From assembly GCF_958979055.1 (NCBI RefSeq), contig NC_084896.1, positions 3,100,001 to 3,164,000 of the forward strand: 64,000 nucleotides of DNA. The letters run 5' to 3'. This DNA comes from Alnus glutinosa. Its lineage: Eukaryota > Streptophyta > Magnoliopsida > Fagales > Betulaceae. This document shows, piece after piece, positions 45,481 to 58,049 of this stretch; the first letter of the stretch is position 1; every line of letters starts with the position of its first letter. Made by a program: the position numbers and the translations under genes. A model generated the notes under the pieces. The model saw only the letters and a list, made by a program, of their open reading frames with translations, was not told where the DNA came from and made no database searches.

Positions 45481-46360
45481 AAGAGTTTTTGTCTTTGATA
45501 TCAGATCGATTTATCTCTCTTTAAACCCTAAAACCCATCGAAAGGATAAAAAAATAAATAAAAAAAAAAAAAACAAAGGTGAAAGAGAAATCTGACTTAC
45601 CGCGGTAACTGTCGCTCCAATTTTCAAATTCGCAACCATCAAAAACAAACGACAGGACGCTCTGCAGCTCCAAAATTCATAGAGGAGGAGGAGGAGGGCG
45701 TGAGAAAAGATTTATATATATAGTGCTATTGTTATAATTATCTTAAATTTGTACGGATTTTTTTGACGATGTGAAATTTTCATTAAACATAAATTGTGCC
45801 CCACATTTTGGATTTGAAGTACGTTTTAAGAAAAGTTCAAATTGAAGCTTATCCTTAAAACACATTTTTTAACCCTTTTTTTTTTTTTTTTTTTGGGTGG
45901 GGGGGGGGGTAAAACATTTTTATTTTTTTATTTTTATTTTGGGTAAAACGGCTGTTTAGATAATAAAAGCGTGTTTGGCCCCCTAAAACGCAATCCCTTA
46001 TTTCGTGTCATAGGATTATGGGTAGTTAAAAAGTTGGCTCAAACTCAGGGTCGAAGTCAAAAACTCTTTGAATATAAGTTAAAGGCTAAAAAAATTTATT
46101 GGTAGGGGCCAGTGAGCTAAATTTTTATTTTTATTTTTGGAATTGAGGGGGGCCATGGCTTATACCGTCCCCCCTAAATCTGTCTTTGCTAGAACTTCTC
46201 GAATATACACTTTCTAGCGTAAAAACAATTTTTTTGGGGCCAACTCGCCGGCAAACCTGGAGTAGTACCTAATTCGTATGGAGTGGACGCTTTACATGGA
46301 TCTGAGATTTACCTGACAGGAGTGGATATATGAGGTGACCCTGCCTTAAAGAGGTTCCTC

Positions 46361-46366
<6 letters not shown>

Positions 46367-46420
<54 letters not shown>
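46367..46420. repeat. (TA)n microsatellite
   Basis: About 27 uninterrupted TA units inside duplication copy 2, absent from copy 1. Confidence 0.9.
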
Positions 46421-46430
<10 letters not shown>

Positions 46431-46950
46431 TACACTTAAAAGTGTGATGTTGAAAGTGCACTTAACATTTCTGATCCCGTGAAGGTATATATTGTCTTAA
46501 TTAACCTAGTTTAGTATCTCTTTTAAAGCAGTGTCGGTGGCGTAACTTAAGCCAAAATTGATTGAAATTAATTACACCACATTATCATTATCACCATCAC
46601 TTCCAACAGTCTTTGAAAAGAATATGCAACTACCTTTCCTTTGCTATTGCCATGTGATGGCGCTCCTAAGGTTTTCAGGGGATTTAATCAAGCATTTTCT
46701 AGGATACTTTCTTCACAAGGGCTCAACCTTTGATATCTAGGACCCTACAATAGGATTTTTATTATTAAGGTCGGTAGCTATATGATTAGGAACAGGGATT
46801 AGAAGGATAAACCCATGGCCCATAATGAAGTTGTTGGTTTGGTTTTGATTACCGTTTGAGAGTACACGTGTGCTTGTAAAATGATTGAGTCTCAAGACTC
46901 TCGTATTGAAAAGATATTAAAAATGTGAGTGGCATTTTAACGTGCTATAT

Positions 46951-47058
46951 TTTTTTTTTTTTGACATGTTCACATAAGAGGTGAGAGGGGAGAGTTGAAC
47001 TAGTGACCTCTGTTTCATGAGGCATGATCCTCAACTAATTGAGCTACCCCTTCGAGAC
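46951..47058 (-). mobile_element. tRNA-derived SINE, minus-strand copy
   Basis: Read on the minus strand it starts GAGTCTCGAAGGGGTAGC, with A-box TAGCTCAATTAG, B-box AGTTCAACTCTCC and an A-tail (poly-T at 46950-46962 on +). Same family as the copies at 2222 and 19649. No clear target duplication. Confidence 0.7.
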
Positions 47059-47244
47059 TCTTTAACAATCACTTGATTGGTGCATCACTGGTACGTGGAT
47101 ATTCCACTATAAGATTTTTTATTTTTTATTTTTTTCTAAATCCACTATAAGAATTATATATACTTAATTATTCCCATAATGAGATATAGGGCGCCAAGTT
47201 GATCAAGCCAAAAAAGAGGAAAAATCGGAAAGAAAGAAAGAACG

Positions 47245-47697
47245 GAAAACTATATTTATAATTTTTGATCTTTCATTACTTTAGTAAATGATACTCAAAT
47301 TTTAAAAAAGTGTCAATTTAGAGTATTCATATTTTATTTTCAACCACCCGTTAGAATTTTCCGTTAAATCTTATTAAAAATTTCAAAATATCCATATGTT
47401 TTTTTTTTTTTTTTAAAAAAAAAAATTATAAAAATTTTCAGAAACTCAAGTATGGGTATTTTTACAAATTTTATTAAATTTTGACCAACACTTATATCCT
47501 ACCAATTTTTTTCTTTTTCTTTTCATAAAAAAATATGGATATTTTAGAAATTTTAACAGGATTTAACGAAAAATTCTAACGAATGGTTGAAATTGAAAAA
47601 AAATTGAAAGATGGATACTTTAAATTGATATTAGCTTTTAAAATTTTGAGTACCTTTTCAGAAAAGTGATGAAAGATCAAAAGTTATAAGTGAAGTT
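47245..47697. mobile_element. Foldback MITE, same family as GH9 intron 2 element
   Basis: The inverted ends 'ttataatttttgatctttcatt' and 'gatgaaagatcaaaagttataa' enclose arms sharing the 14467-14919 core (CCGTTAAATCTTATTAAAA, 'attataaaaattttcag', TTTAACAGGATTTAACG). Confidence 0.65.
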
Positions 47698-48641
47698 CTC
47701 AAAAAAAAATAAAAAAATAAAAAAATAAAAAAAAAAAATAAAAGAGGTTTACTTGACTTGAGGATCAAATTGATGCGATCAACACTTAGTCCAACACTAC
47801 TCATTTTACCGGTAAACGTTTTTCCAAGTGCTTCTGCCGTGGCTCCGAAGCAATAATATCCGATATATAAAAAGAACATTAGAAAGTCTTGTTGGTGGTT
47901 AATTCCTCAAACTCATCATTTAAACTTAGGATCTTCTTGATGTCATCTTTATTTATATGTTGGATTACCACGTAATTTCATGAAACGTTTTTGGGGATCC
48001 TAATTAAGCTTTAATCACCAAGGTCACGTTTGGTAAATGGAAATAGCTTTAACCACGTACTAATTGTCTTCAAAATTTAAGCCTATCTAAAAAAGAAAAT
48101 AATAATTATTTAATTAATATTTCAACAAGTGTCAAATTTGGAGAGTCTAGTTGGAAATTAGATGATTGCTTGAATAGTGAGAAATTCAAAGATTGGTAAA
48201 AGCAAGTAGGTAGAACCGTACGTAGAACTCTTTCGCCCTTCAACTCATTGAAGAAGAAAAAAAAAAACTCTCCTGCAAAACCTTCTAGTTCTCAATGATG
48301 GAGCTTCCCTCCTCTCGCACCACCCTTATGAACTTTTCTCTGCCTTTCTTTGGTTTTCTCTCTCTTTTCCTTTCAGTTTCAAGAGCTTGCTGCGCTCCCC
48401 CTTTTATTTATTTATTTATTATTATTATTATTTTTTTTTAAAGTTTGGATCGTAAGATCTATCGCAACCTCTCCATTCACACAAGTCATGTGCCTTTTCG
48501 ATCTCCACCATTTTCGGCTACCTCTCCTTCCACCGACATTTTTTCGTTACAATGCGTGTATGCCATGCGCCTCCATGAAGCGTGTGGGTTATACGCACCA
48601 CTGCCTCCTTTATTTCTCTAGGTAGATCTGACAGATATTTA

Positions 48642-49607
48642 CCCCTGCTAATGGACGGAGCTGGGGGGTGGCCAGTAGGGGCCATGGCCCCCCCCAAGCT
48701 CATTTGAAAAAAAAAAAACGATGTTTATATGGTGATCATGAAGGATACAACATCAGGAATAATGGGTACTTAATTAGGCGATGATACTTCAGAAAAATAT
48801 GGAATTAGAGGGAATTAATTAGCTGCAGCCTATATCTTGCGTGAAGCCACTAGATTACTCTTTGCTGCCGTTGGATTTTAATCCGATAAAGGTGAATGAT
48901 GATCATGATTATTGTGCTAACTTTGGAGGTATGTATAATAGTGATATGGTACAGAAATTTTGGCCCATTTTTGCTATATAGAAATTTTGGCCTATTTTTG
49001 TTGTTAAAGTGTGAATGAATAAATCTTTTAGAACTTCTTTTATGTCGATTGGTTCTTTGTGAAACGGTTTATAATTTATGGAGAAATAGAAATGAATTAA
49101 AGTATGGGTGCAGGCCGAAAACAGAGGAGCAAATTTCTCAACATATTTTTTTGGAGGTTCGTTCTTGAATGCTGAGAATTAACTTGGGAAGCTGAAGATT
49201 AAAAAAAAAAAAAAAAACTTGAGAATATTAATTTTTGCAGGAGTTGGAATCTTATGAAGAAATTTTGAAATAATAGGCGGTTTAGCCACGCCGTGAAAAG
49301 CATCACTCCACCATATTGTGACTGATATTACCTGTTGAATGAAAGGAAATATTGTTTTGTGTCGTAGATGATGTAATGTTGAGTTGAGACGAAAAAAAAA
49401 AAAAAAAAAAAGGAAATGTATTGAAGATTTTTTTTTTTTTTTTTTCAAGCACATAAGAGACTCAATAAGGCGTTGAAAAAACTTGAAGATGAAGAGATAC
49501 CAAACCTACCCAATATATTTTGTATTTATACTTTAACTACATATTTTAATTTATTTTTTGTTTGGCCCCCTCCCAACTAAATATCTAGCTCCATCCCTAC
49601 CCCTGCT
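48642..49607. mobile_element. Non-autonomous hAT element with 8-bp target duplication
   Basis: CCCCTGCT flanks at 48642-48649 and 49600-49607 (9 of 9 if the preceding A is counted). The element (48650-49599, 950 bp) begins AATGGACGGAGCTGG and ends CTAGCTCCATCCCTA, inverted ends of hAT type, with the GGCCCCC motif just inside that often marks this group. No transposase frame is left. Around 49068-49155 one plus-strand frame reads VYNLWRNRNELKYGCRP and then KTEEQISQHIFLEVR, like the C-terminal region of a plant LINE polyprotein, so a LINE piece seems to be captured inside. Confidence 0.75.
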
Positions 49608-50175
49608 CGTCTAGCTGATCTCTTCCAGTGGAGTCTTTTGCTACAAATAAGATTCCATATCTAGATATGGACATCAAAATACACTAAATTTGTTGTCATC
49701 TGGCTCACAGTCCAAGGTGGGAACTCATTATTATTTACTTGTAGATATATCTATTGGCCTTCACAATCCATTTTGCAGTTAATTTGAAGCTAAATAATCT
49801 TTTGAGTACCATCCACGATACTTAAAATTTTTACCATGGGCCGCTACAACCAGCATCACTGGTAACATTCTCGCATCCTCCTTCCATCTTAAAGATCCTC
49901 TCCGAGGCTGTGAAATGGATTGCTGCATAGATAATGTTATTTTATTTGTCTTTAATTCGTTTTCTATAACTTTATTCTTTTTTAATTGTTCTGCTGTGTA
50001 TATTTTTTACTCATCTATAAAATCAAATAAATAAATAAATAAAAAATTAGCTGCTTAAGTCGCACTCTATTAACCATAGATATAGGTTGAGAGACTTATC
50101 TCTCTCATGCGGGAGTCCTATATATATATATATAGTGTTATTAGGGGTATTATAATTTTTATTATATATATATAT

Positions 50176-50325
50176 CTTACAAATTGACATGACAGTCCAC
50201 GTGACAATTATGTGGATGATCACGTCATCCACCAAACAATTAAATTTGCCGGTCAAATTTTTTCATCCATGTTATATCATGTGATACTTATTTGAATTGT
50301 CACATAAATTTGTAAGAAAATTATA
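50176..50325. mobile_element. MITE with CTTACAAATT ends
   Basis: CTTACAAATTGACATGACAG on the left and 'tgtcacataaatttgtaag' on the right are inverted, with an interior 'ccaccaaacaattaaattt'. Partial relatives lie at about 45178-45260 and 14265-14420. Confidence 0.6.
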
Positions 50326-53300
50326 ATAAAAACCGTCAAATCTATGGCATTTTCCTTATATATATAGTTCCTCACAGTTTCCACTACTTACGAGAATTAT
50401 AGTCAAGACTGTCCTCGGTTGGACTATCTATTTCTTTCTACAAGTTCTCTCTTCAATTCCAACTTTTTTCCCCGCCACTTTCACTTTTCATGCTGCACGA
50501 AGAGCATTATTAAAGCATGTTGGGAGTGAACCGTGCATAAAAAGCAAGCTCAATTTGTTGGCTACTTTTTTTTTCCCCCTAACTAATCTGTGGTTACTTT
50601 ACTTTCGGATTATCTTTAGTTAATATATGCTTATTAGCTCACGAGCTAGGTTAAACATGCAAAATTTATGGAGATTTTCAGATATAGTTGTATACAGTCT
50701 ATGTTTTGATGTATACCAAGCACTATTTGTCAGGTACCTTCTTCTGTAACGCTAGCTAGGACGGTGCTTCTCTTTGATGGATCCGATCCAACCATCTTTA
50801 GGGTTTTATTTTTATTTTTGTTATTCTCCACTTTAGTTGGTGCAATAGGTGTTTTGTTGGTAGATTTGCTTCGACTTTATCACTTCAAACCGCTGGTTCG
50901 GGCGGCCACTCCAATTGGCCCGACCATTCATTTTACCCATTTTCAATAGTTTTTAGGTTTCTTTTTCCTGAAATGTGATTGTTATTTTGGGACTATTGTT
51001 AGATTGAACACTTGACCCTTCTTTGTTTGTTTATGTATGTTTGATGTAATATATATTCCCCTTACCCTTTTCCCTTTGTATTGAATAAAAATAATAATAT
51101 TGCATACTTGATGAAGAAAATCATTATTGAGGCAGTTGCATTTGTTCTAGACAGGAAAATATATATATAAAAAAAAAACCTCAATTAATATTCAACTATA
51201 TATTACTCTTTAATTAATTCTAAAATTAAAACCTCTAAAGTTACTCTTTAATTCCACATGCTTGCTTTCTTCGTGGGAAATGTGATGGACCCATCTAATA
51301 ATAGGTAGGCGTGCAAAATAAAACCAAATAAAAGTGTTGTCTTTGACTATATACCTTCAACTCTTTTACAATTGTTGACCTTTTCTATTATTATCTTTCT
51401 TTCCTTTGTCAGCACTTCAAGTGCCTTACATCATGCCACCATATGGGCCCCGATGCTCCCAATTGACCATGTATTTCTCACCCAAGTACATTAAATAATC
51501 GAGGAAAGTCTCATTGTGATATTTTAAAAATGAAATAACTTTTAAAATTTTTATTAAAATTATGATTATTCACTATTAAATTTTGATCAAATTATGGTTG
51601 TAAAATCACGTTGTTTTTGAAATGACAAAAAAGTGACACATGAAACTCCTAAAATTACTCAAAGAATCGACAAAAATTTGCATGCTAAACAAGTATTTTT
51701 AAATAATTTTGTGAAAGATATTATGTTTGGGAGTGTGTTGGAAAAAAATAACGGTTTGAAAATGTACAAAAAAATTTACTTTTTTACGCCGCAGGCAATG
51801 CAATTGCAAGATCTCAACAAGAGATACATTTACGTTAAAATAAAAAAATTAAAAAAAAAAAAAAAAAAAAAAGAAGAGAAGAAAAAATGTGGTATGCATT
51901 ATATTTTTTATTATTCAAAATCATTTCCCCTCTCAGAGAATGAATTTGGGATTTCCCTCTAAGGGTGGGTTAATTGGTTTCACTTGCTGTAAGAGAGAGA
52001 GGTGGAAAAGCTCGGGAAAAATATATATGATTGTGAAGTTCTCTCGTGTATATATATACACTCTTTTTCTTTTTGCCCCCACCAATCACCATAGCTTATA
52101 ACTTCCCTTTTTTATATTCTCATATATTATTATTTTATATTTTCTTACATGTAGAATTTATATAAGATAAAATAGTTTGTCTCCATCAATGGAGAATAGA
52201 GATCATATACACAGGGGCCAGCTGGTGCTTGAAGGGGTATTAATTATTTTGACTTTCTTTAATTAACTCATATATGGGTTTCTAATTGTATATTATCAAT
52301 CATATAAGTTGCTCGGAGGAGTGCTATTCTGACTTAACTCATTGGTTTATAATCATATATTCCTGTAGATAATCAGTCTCTTTCAAATAAGAGGAATTGT
52401 CTCTTAATTATTATGACAATATACTTGCCTTTTGAAGGTCAAATCAACGGATTGATCGAGATCAATCTCTTGTTATTAGGCTGTTCAAATAATATAAAAA
52501 TTCAAACAACCTAAAAGAGAGGAATTGTGAGGCTTATTTGTTCCGTACAAATAGAGTCCACATTCTAATCTGTCCGGAACAGATAGACTCCACGTCCTCT
52601 TTCTCTTATATTGTCCAAATTTTTGTGGTATTTAAGTAACCTAATAACAGACAATCCTTATACTAAATCAGTTGTATGTTTGTGTTATATGATCTGGCTT
52701 TGCTTTTTGGCAGAATGCTTGAATGTTCTTCAATTCTGGGAGTCAAAAAATTATTTCATCTTTGTATGACTAATTTTATAAGATAAAAGTCGACTAACAT
52801 TAGCCTTTTTCTAGTCTTAATCAGGTGTCCTATTCATATATATTATAGTTGGTAGTTTATCTAACCGACAAGTCGTCGTGAGCCCTTGTCATAAGCGGCT
52901 AGATCCTATCACACTTTGCCAGCTTCGATTTCGTAGAAATCAAGGAAAGGAATATTACCTTAATTAATTCACTGTTGAATAAACAGAAGAGTTCCCAGTT
53001 TGGCATCTTTCATGTAATGGCTCGGTGCTCCACTGCTCTTTTATCTTTACCATTAACTTTAGTGCTATTGAATAAGGTCATGCAATTATGCATCTAATAG
53101 ACTAATATGGGCAGTTAATGTGAGAGGGCATGCCTCTCATCTCGAGGAGGTGTTTGGATCGATAGTCCGGACAATTAATTAAGAAGCCTACTTGTATTCT
53201 TTTGAACTGGTCGTATTGTATGTAATATGGGGAGCTTGTTACTCCCGATCCTCATCCGGTATATGTAATCTAAGCATGTCGTGGATGTGAGTTTTTTAAT

Positions 53301-53549
53301 ATAAAATGGGATGTGTTCTTTTAAATAATGACGGTATAAGTGTAAGTTTATTTTTGAATTAACAACCATTAACTAAATATTTTACACTTATGCTACATGG
53401 TTAACGCAAAGCTAATTATAAGATTATACCATATTAACGCAAGAATGAACTCCAAACACTTGAGTGTCCTACACCAATGATGTAAAATTTCAATTAAGTG
53501 GTCTGTTGTACGTGTCAATTGTAAAATTAATGATTTTTTATTTTTAAAG

Positions 53550-54560
53550 TACATCAACAAGAAATTACAACAAATAAAAACTTAAGACTGAACAATTCAA
53601 CAAAGAGCTTCGAATTAACCTCATTAGTGGTAGTAAACAGAAATTAAAAGGAAATGTACCAAATAAATGACGCGGTTCTATATATTCTTGGTACAAAGAC
53701 CAAGAAAAGTGGTCCCCAATTAAAGCGATTTGATAAGGCGCACCACAAATGGTGCAGCCTAGGGGCGGAAGAAGAGCCACAAACATTGAAAGGTCCAATA
53801 ACCTAATCTATAGCCCAACAAAGAAATAATTGCAGTAGTATACTCAAAGATAAACCACTGTAGCAAAGAAGACACTCATGAGGGTCAAAACAAAACTTAT
53901 GGTAGTGATAGCTTTAACAACCCGAAGAGAACTAGGGAAAGCAAAAAAAAGCTAAGGAACAACACATTGACTGCTGGCGGGGCTTCGGATGCTCATCCAC
54001 GCGCCGACGATGGTTGCTAAAAAGAAGCAAATCACCACGGGAGTCCGGCGGTAGCTGTGAAAGGCGGAGGAAGCTATCACGATTGGCGTTGCGTTATCCA
54101 CGCGTCGGCGCGTGTGAGACACGCACTCGCGAGTAAGATCTACTCGCAGGCATGTGAGGGACACGCTTTCGGCGCGTGGTGACTGGATGGGAAAGCAGCT
54201 AATCGATGGCAAAGAGGAGCGAAGGAAGCCTAGATCACAGTAGAGTGACGCGTGTTGTGGTGAAGCTTCCTGAAATTGACATATCTGATTTTGAAAAAAT
54301 AAATCCAAGAACTTCAAGAAGGAGGTGGATTCAAGGCTGATGACAGCATGTAGAGGTTGAAATCGGACCATCTACGAAGAAGCCAGAGAAAATGTTGAAC
54401 CAATATAAATTGCCAAGAGCGATAGATAAAACCTCTCAATAAGTTGTTTGAGCCTCAGAAGAGGCAAGAAAGGGAGGGAGAAGGATGAGAGGAGGGAAGT
54501 AAAGGGACGAGGGAAGGAGGGAGTGGATTTTACTATCTCCTTCTCGGCAGCCATGGGCCC
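53550..54560 (-). other. Unclassified region, possibly a retroposon remnant
   Basis: GC-richer than its surroundings, with minus-strand open frames of 139, 77 and 60 codons that run into each other but share no motif I recognise. The region ends (minus 3' side) in an A-rich stretch near 53530-53570. The order, a CT-rich start at 54555, a GC-rich middle and a TTTGTTGTAATTTCTTG-like 3' end, resembles transcribed retroposon copies more than a plant protein gene. Confidence 0.3.
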
Positions 54561-54708
54561 ATGGACATCAATTGAGGTGTGAGAGAATGGAGCGTTTTTG
54601 ACGAAGGGAAGACTTGTCTCAATAGAACCTCATTTTTTAATTACTTAATTAATGAATTGCTTTTTAGTTAAATGTTGTTTTAAATGACCACTACAAAGCT
54701 TACGTACT

Positions 54709-54750
54709 AAAAAACTTCCTTTTACCAAAAAAAAAAACAAAAAACTTCCT
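54709..54750 (+). mobile_element. Micro-insertion with 12-bp target duplication (weaker)
   Basis: AAAAAACTTCCT occurs at 54709-54720 and 54739-54750. The 18 bp between are TTTACC, eleven A, then C. The duplicated word is itself A-rich, so simple slippage is a real alternative. Confidence 0.4.
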
Positions 54751-54854
54751 GAATCATATATATATATATATATTTTTTTGTGGCATTTGGATACTGATTC
54801 AAGCCTTCAAGGAAGACTTCATTGAGGTAATGGTAATTACAGCGTGGCAAAACC

Positions 54855-54884
<30 letters not shown>

Positions 54885-54886
<2 letters not shown>

Positions 54887-55690
54887 GTGCAGGGAGTCCA
54901 AATTTATGCAAATAAATAAATACATAAATATATTCATTCTATGTGTGTGGGTGTTTATGTAAAATAAAAACACACAAATTTTAAACTTAATTTCATATTA
55001 AGCTTTAAATTACAATTAGATACAAAAGTTACATGTTTATATAATAATCTTTAAAAAGAACTTGCCTTAATTTTACAAAAAAAAAAAAATTAGTTTACTA
55101 TAAACATGTACAAAAAGAAAAAAGAAAAAAGAAAAAAAAACTTGGCACCTACTTCAAATTATACTCTGTGTTGGTGTTCTGTTGTTGGGTTGTTTTTGTG
55201 TTTATTTCAACAGTTTGCTCTGTTCTTGTTTTAAACCTAGTCACTTATTTTGTCAGAATGGCGGACCTACTCCCAGATCAAGTATTTAGACCTGATGTCC
55301 ACGCAGTAGGCATTATTTTGGTTGATTAGGTTTTTGGTTAGCAACTGTTTGTTGGAATTTGAGGCTAGTTTGGCTCAGTTTGGCTATACACCTTATTGTG
55401 GTGATGTTTGTAAACCTTTATAGTTGTGTGTTATGTACTCTTATCCTGATTAATGAAAGATTGATCTTTCCTTCAAAAAAAAAAAAAATTATACTCGGTG
55501 ACAGTCTTTCATAAAATAAAATTTATCTATTATCTTTTGAAGTGAAATACTTGTCAATTTTTTTTTTCTCAATTTTTAACAATTTCTTTAGAAAGCTACA
55601 TTTAAGAGTGAAAAAAAAAATCATCATTATTGAAGTCATAGTGTATAAAATTATATTTTTATAAAAACTGTAAAATTTTTAGGGTCTCTG
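54885..55690. repeat. Dispersed repeat, copy B (split by a truncated LINE)
   Basis: Matches copy A (22999-24000) in order. Here the interruption is the LINE at 55167-55485, at a different point from copy A. An uninterrupted AT tract (about 54854-54881) lies just before it. Confidence 0.55.
55156..55496 (+). mobile_element. 5'-truncated LINE with perfect 11-bp target duplication
   Basis: AAATTATACTC stands at 55156-55166 and 55486-55496. The 319-bp insert (55167-55485) is non-coding 3' UTR-like DNA (TTTGTTGGAATTTGAGGC, GTGTGTTATGTACTC, TTAATGAAAGATTGATC) ending TCCTTC plus a poly-A tail. The duplication proves insertion into copy B of the dispersed repeat. Confidence 0.8.
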
Positions 55691-56754
55691 CCCCCCAAAA
55701 GTTAAGGTAGGTCTTACAGAATTGATGGGCACCACGATCCAGACATGTGATTGTAATTTTCCAATTTGGAGGATAAATTTCTCTCTCTCTTTTTTTTTTT
55801 TTATTATATATATATTATAACTTTTAAGAGCTTTAGTGCACATTTTCAACACGTCTAGCAGTTGGAGGCTTGAAGCCCTTGACTTGCACCATATTTTTTC
55901 TATTTAATAATGGGCGCCCTAATAATAAAATTCAAACAGAAAATATAGTATTACGATTAAAAACAAATAAATAGCTGGAAATTGTACTCATAAAATAACC
56001 CAGTTCAATGTATCTTGAATAGAAATCTAAGAAAAGAGTCGTCCTCAAAGACGGTTGATGAAACAAACCATTGAAAACTGAAGAGCTTGCTTGCTGCTGC
56101 AACGGGAACAAGGTGACTTAGACACGGTGGCAAGATAAACGACGCCGTAAAAATTAGATTTGGATCCATTAAAAATAAGCTTTAAACCCAAAAAATTCAA
56201 AGAAAAAAAAGAACAGGGACACGTAACAGGGAAGACAAAGGCCACAGGAAAATTCAACCCCAGTTTTCTAATGATTATAGTATTGAATACCCATCTTTGT
56301 CAAAGATTCTTTGATAGCTTAAGAATAATATTTGGATTTAGGTTAAAAAAATAAAATAAAATAAAATAAAAAACACATTATTGAAACGATAATGAATAGC
56401 AATGCTGAGATCTCGTTTTCAAGTTGTTAAAAGGCCCCGTCGCATTAATATTTCTTGAAAATATATTTTTCCCTGCTTTCAAGCTTCAATAAACAGAGTC
56501 ATGGCTTTCAACTGCCAAACGTACCGCAAAGTTTTTCACATGATATTTCCTTTTCTCAGATTTTTCACCTTTTTTATTTACTCAATCCCACCATTCCCAC
56601 CCACAATACCGAACCGTAACAACCTCACAATCAACATCCAAAATAAATAAAATGTTTCCTATAATTTTTTTTTTACCGCACCCAAACCTAATCCATGTCG
56701 CATAACCTAAACCGGTGGAGTATGATATAGACCGTAATCTTTCATTGTTTTGTA

Positions 56755-57740
56755 GGGACATAAATTTTCTATAAACTGGTTTGTAGGGAATTTCATACAA
56801 TTTATGTATAAGATTGACGTGTGTTCCTTGACATGTGAGAAGAACATGTTGTTTTAATAGCATGTGCTTTTCACATGCTTAAAAACCGGACACTAGGTTG
56901 TACAAAATTTGTCTATTTTATAATTAGAATATTAATTATGATTAAATTTATTATTTTTATAAATTTATAAATTAAAAAAATAATAATAAGTAAATCCATA
57001 TGGGTAACGATAGAAAAACAATAATTACACAACTTGTATATAACAATTACTCATATGGAGTGGAGCCTACCACCACATGAGCCCACCCCATATGAGTGAT
57101 GGTTGTGTAGGAATTGTGTAGGCGTTGTTTTAAAAGATACTCTTGGAGCTACCTGAATCCCTAGCAAGCTCGAAAGTCTTTGCCCTTCTTAGTTAAATAT
57201 AGACAATTTATTAAAATATTAATTAAATAAATGTTCCTTAAATTCAATGATAAATTTTCATATTTATTGTACGGAGATAGACAAAAAATATATAAAAAAA
57301 GACATAAATTTATTACAAACTGATTTGTAGGAAACTCATAAAAATCAGCATTTGAAAGCGACATGTGTCATTTAAGTTATTTAAAAAGCATGCGAGAAAC
57401 ACATATAATTAAAAAATAGACAGAAATTTCCTACAAATCAGTTTATAAGAAATTTTGTACAACCTACATGTAAGATCGATACTTTCCTTCACATGTAAGA
57501 AACACATTTATTATAATAACATATGCTTCTCACATACTTTTTTTAATAGCATTAACAAAAAAAAAACGTGTACTTCTCAATCTTATATGTGGGTTGTATG
57601 AAATTTCTTACAAATCGATTTGTAAAATTTTTTTATCCTTAAAATAATGTATGCTTCTCACATGTAAGGAACATATATCACTATTAAAAGTTGATTTATA
57701 TAAAATTTCTTACAAATTAATTTATGCAAAATTTGTGTCC
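56755..57740. repeat. Cluster of ACATGTGAGA-family MITEs and one hairpin
   Basis: At least four related inverted-repeat units (about 56755-56910, 57290-57480, 57480-57610, 57590-57740) share 'tttcttacaaat', 'cacatgtaagaaacac' and 'tgtgcttctcacatg'-type words. Among them (57010-57135) is a foldback hairpin with ACTCATATGGAGTGG inverted as CCACCCCATATGAGT. This cluster ends about 250 bp before the kinesin promoter. Confidence 0.6.
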
Positions 57741-57929
57741 ATAAAATAATAAACTAAACATTTCTTTAACCGTGATAACTGCTCGTAATCACCTTAAAAG
57801 TAACATTATCTCATCCGAATAAAGCGACGTTAACGATTGTCCCAGAACCGCTTTTGCTTAGCACAATGATGGTCCCAAAAATAAAATCGGACGTTGCACA
57901 TTCACCCGGAAGAAAAAGGCAATCAATCT

Positions 57930-58017
57930 AACGGTGATGAACCAAGGTACCTGATTAAAACGTACAACCCACGTGGCGCGAAGTTAGCTCGCTTTATATA
58001 TCTCTCTTTATCACGTG
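57930..58017 (+). promoter_or_regulatory. Kinesin promoter: MSA-like core, two G-boxes, TATA box
   Basis: AACGG (57930-57934) is the core of the mitosis-specific activator motif. CACGTG G-boxes lie at 57970-57975 and 58012-58017, on either side of TATATAT (57995-58001). The CT-rich leader begins soon after. Motif presence is seen; use is inferred. Confidence 0.45.
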
Positions 58018-58049
58018 ACTCGACCGAGTTCACCTCAGCTTTCGGAACA

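Larger units (their letters stand above)
45571..47792. repeat. Tandem segmental duplication, copy 2
   Basis: Same landmarks as copy 1: GAAAGAGAAATCTGACTTACC (about 45581), TATATATATA (about 45711), GCGTGTTTGGCC (about 45969), GTAACTTAAGCCAAAATTGA (about 46542), AACAGGGATTAGAAGGAT (about 46791) and ATCAACACTTAG (about 47779). After the duplication this copy gained a long (TA)n tract (about 46367-46420), a SINE (46951-47058) and a MITE (about 47245-47697), all absent at the matching places in copy 1. Confidence 0.75.
37200..57950. other. About 21 kb without a recognisable protein gene
   Basis: AT-rich sequence dominated by repeats described separately. Stretches with nothing I can name are 39,000-39,600, 40,000-40,450, 42,990-43,430, 47,800-48,600 and 50,330-53,500. 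A low-confidence LINE-like 3' UTR lies at about 50,760-51,110. Open frames here are short and lack conserved motifs. Confidence 0.5.

Noticed and set aside
51633..51962. 109-codon Lys-rich plus-strand frame.
   Set aside because: Driven by A-rich sequence and a poly-A tract; no motif or exon signals.
53952..54371. 139-codon minus-strand open frame.
   Set aside because: No conserved domain. The surrounding sequence looks like a retroposon remnant and neighbouring frames overlap it without splice logic.
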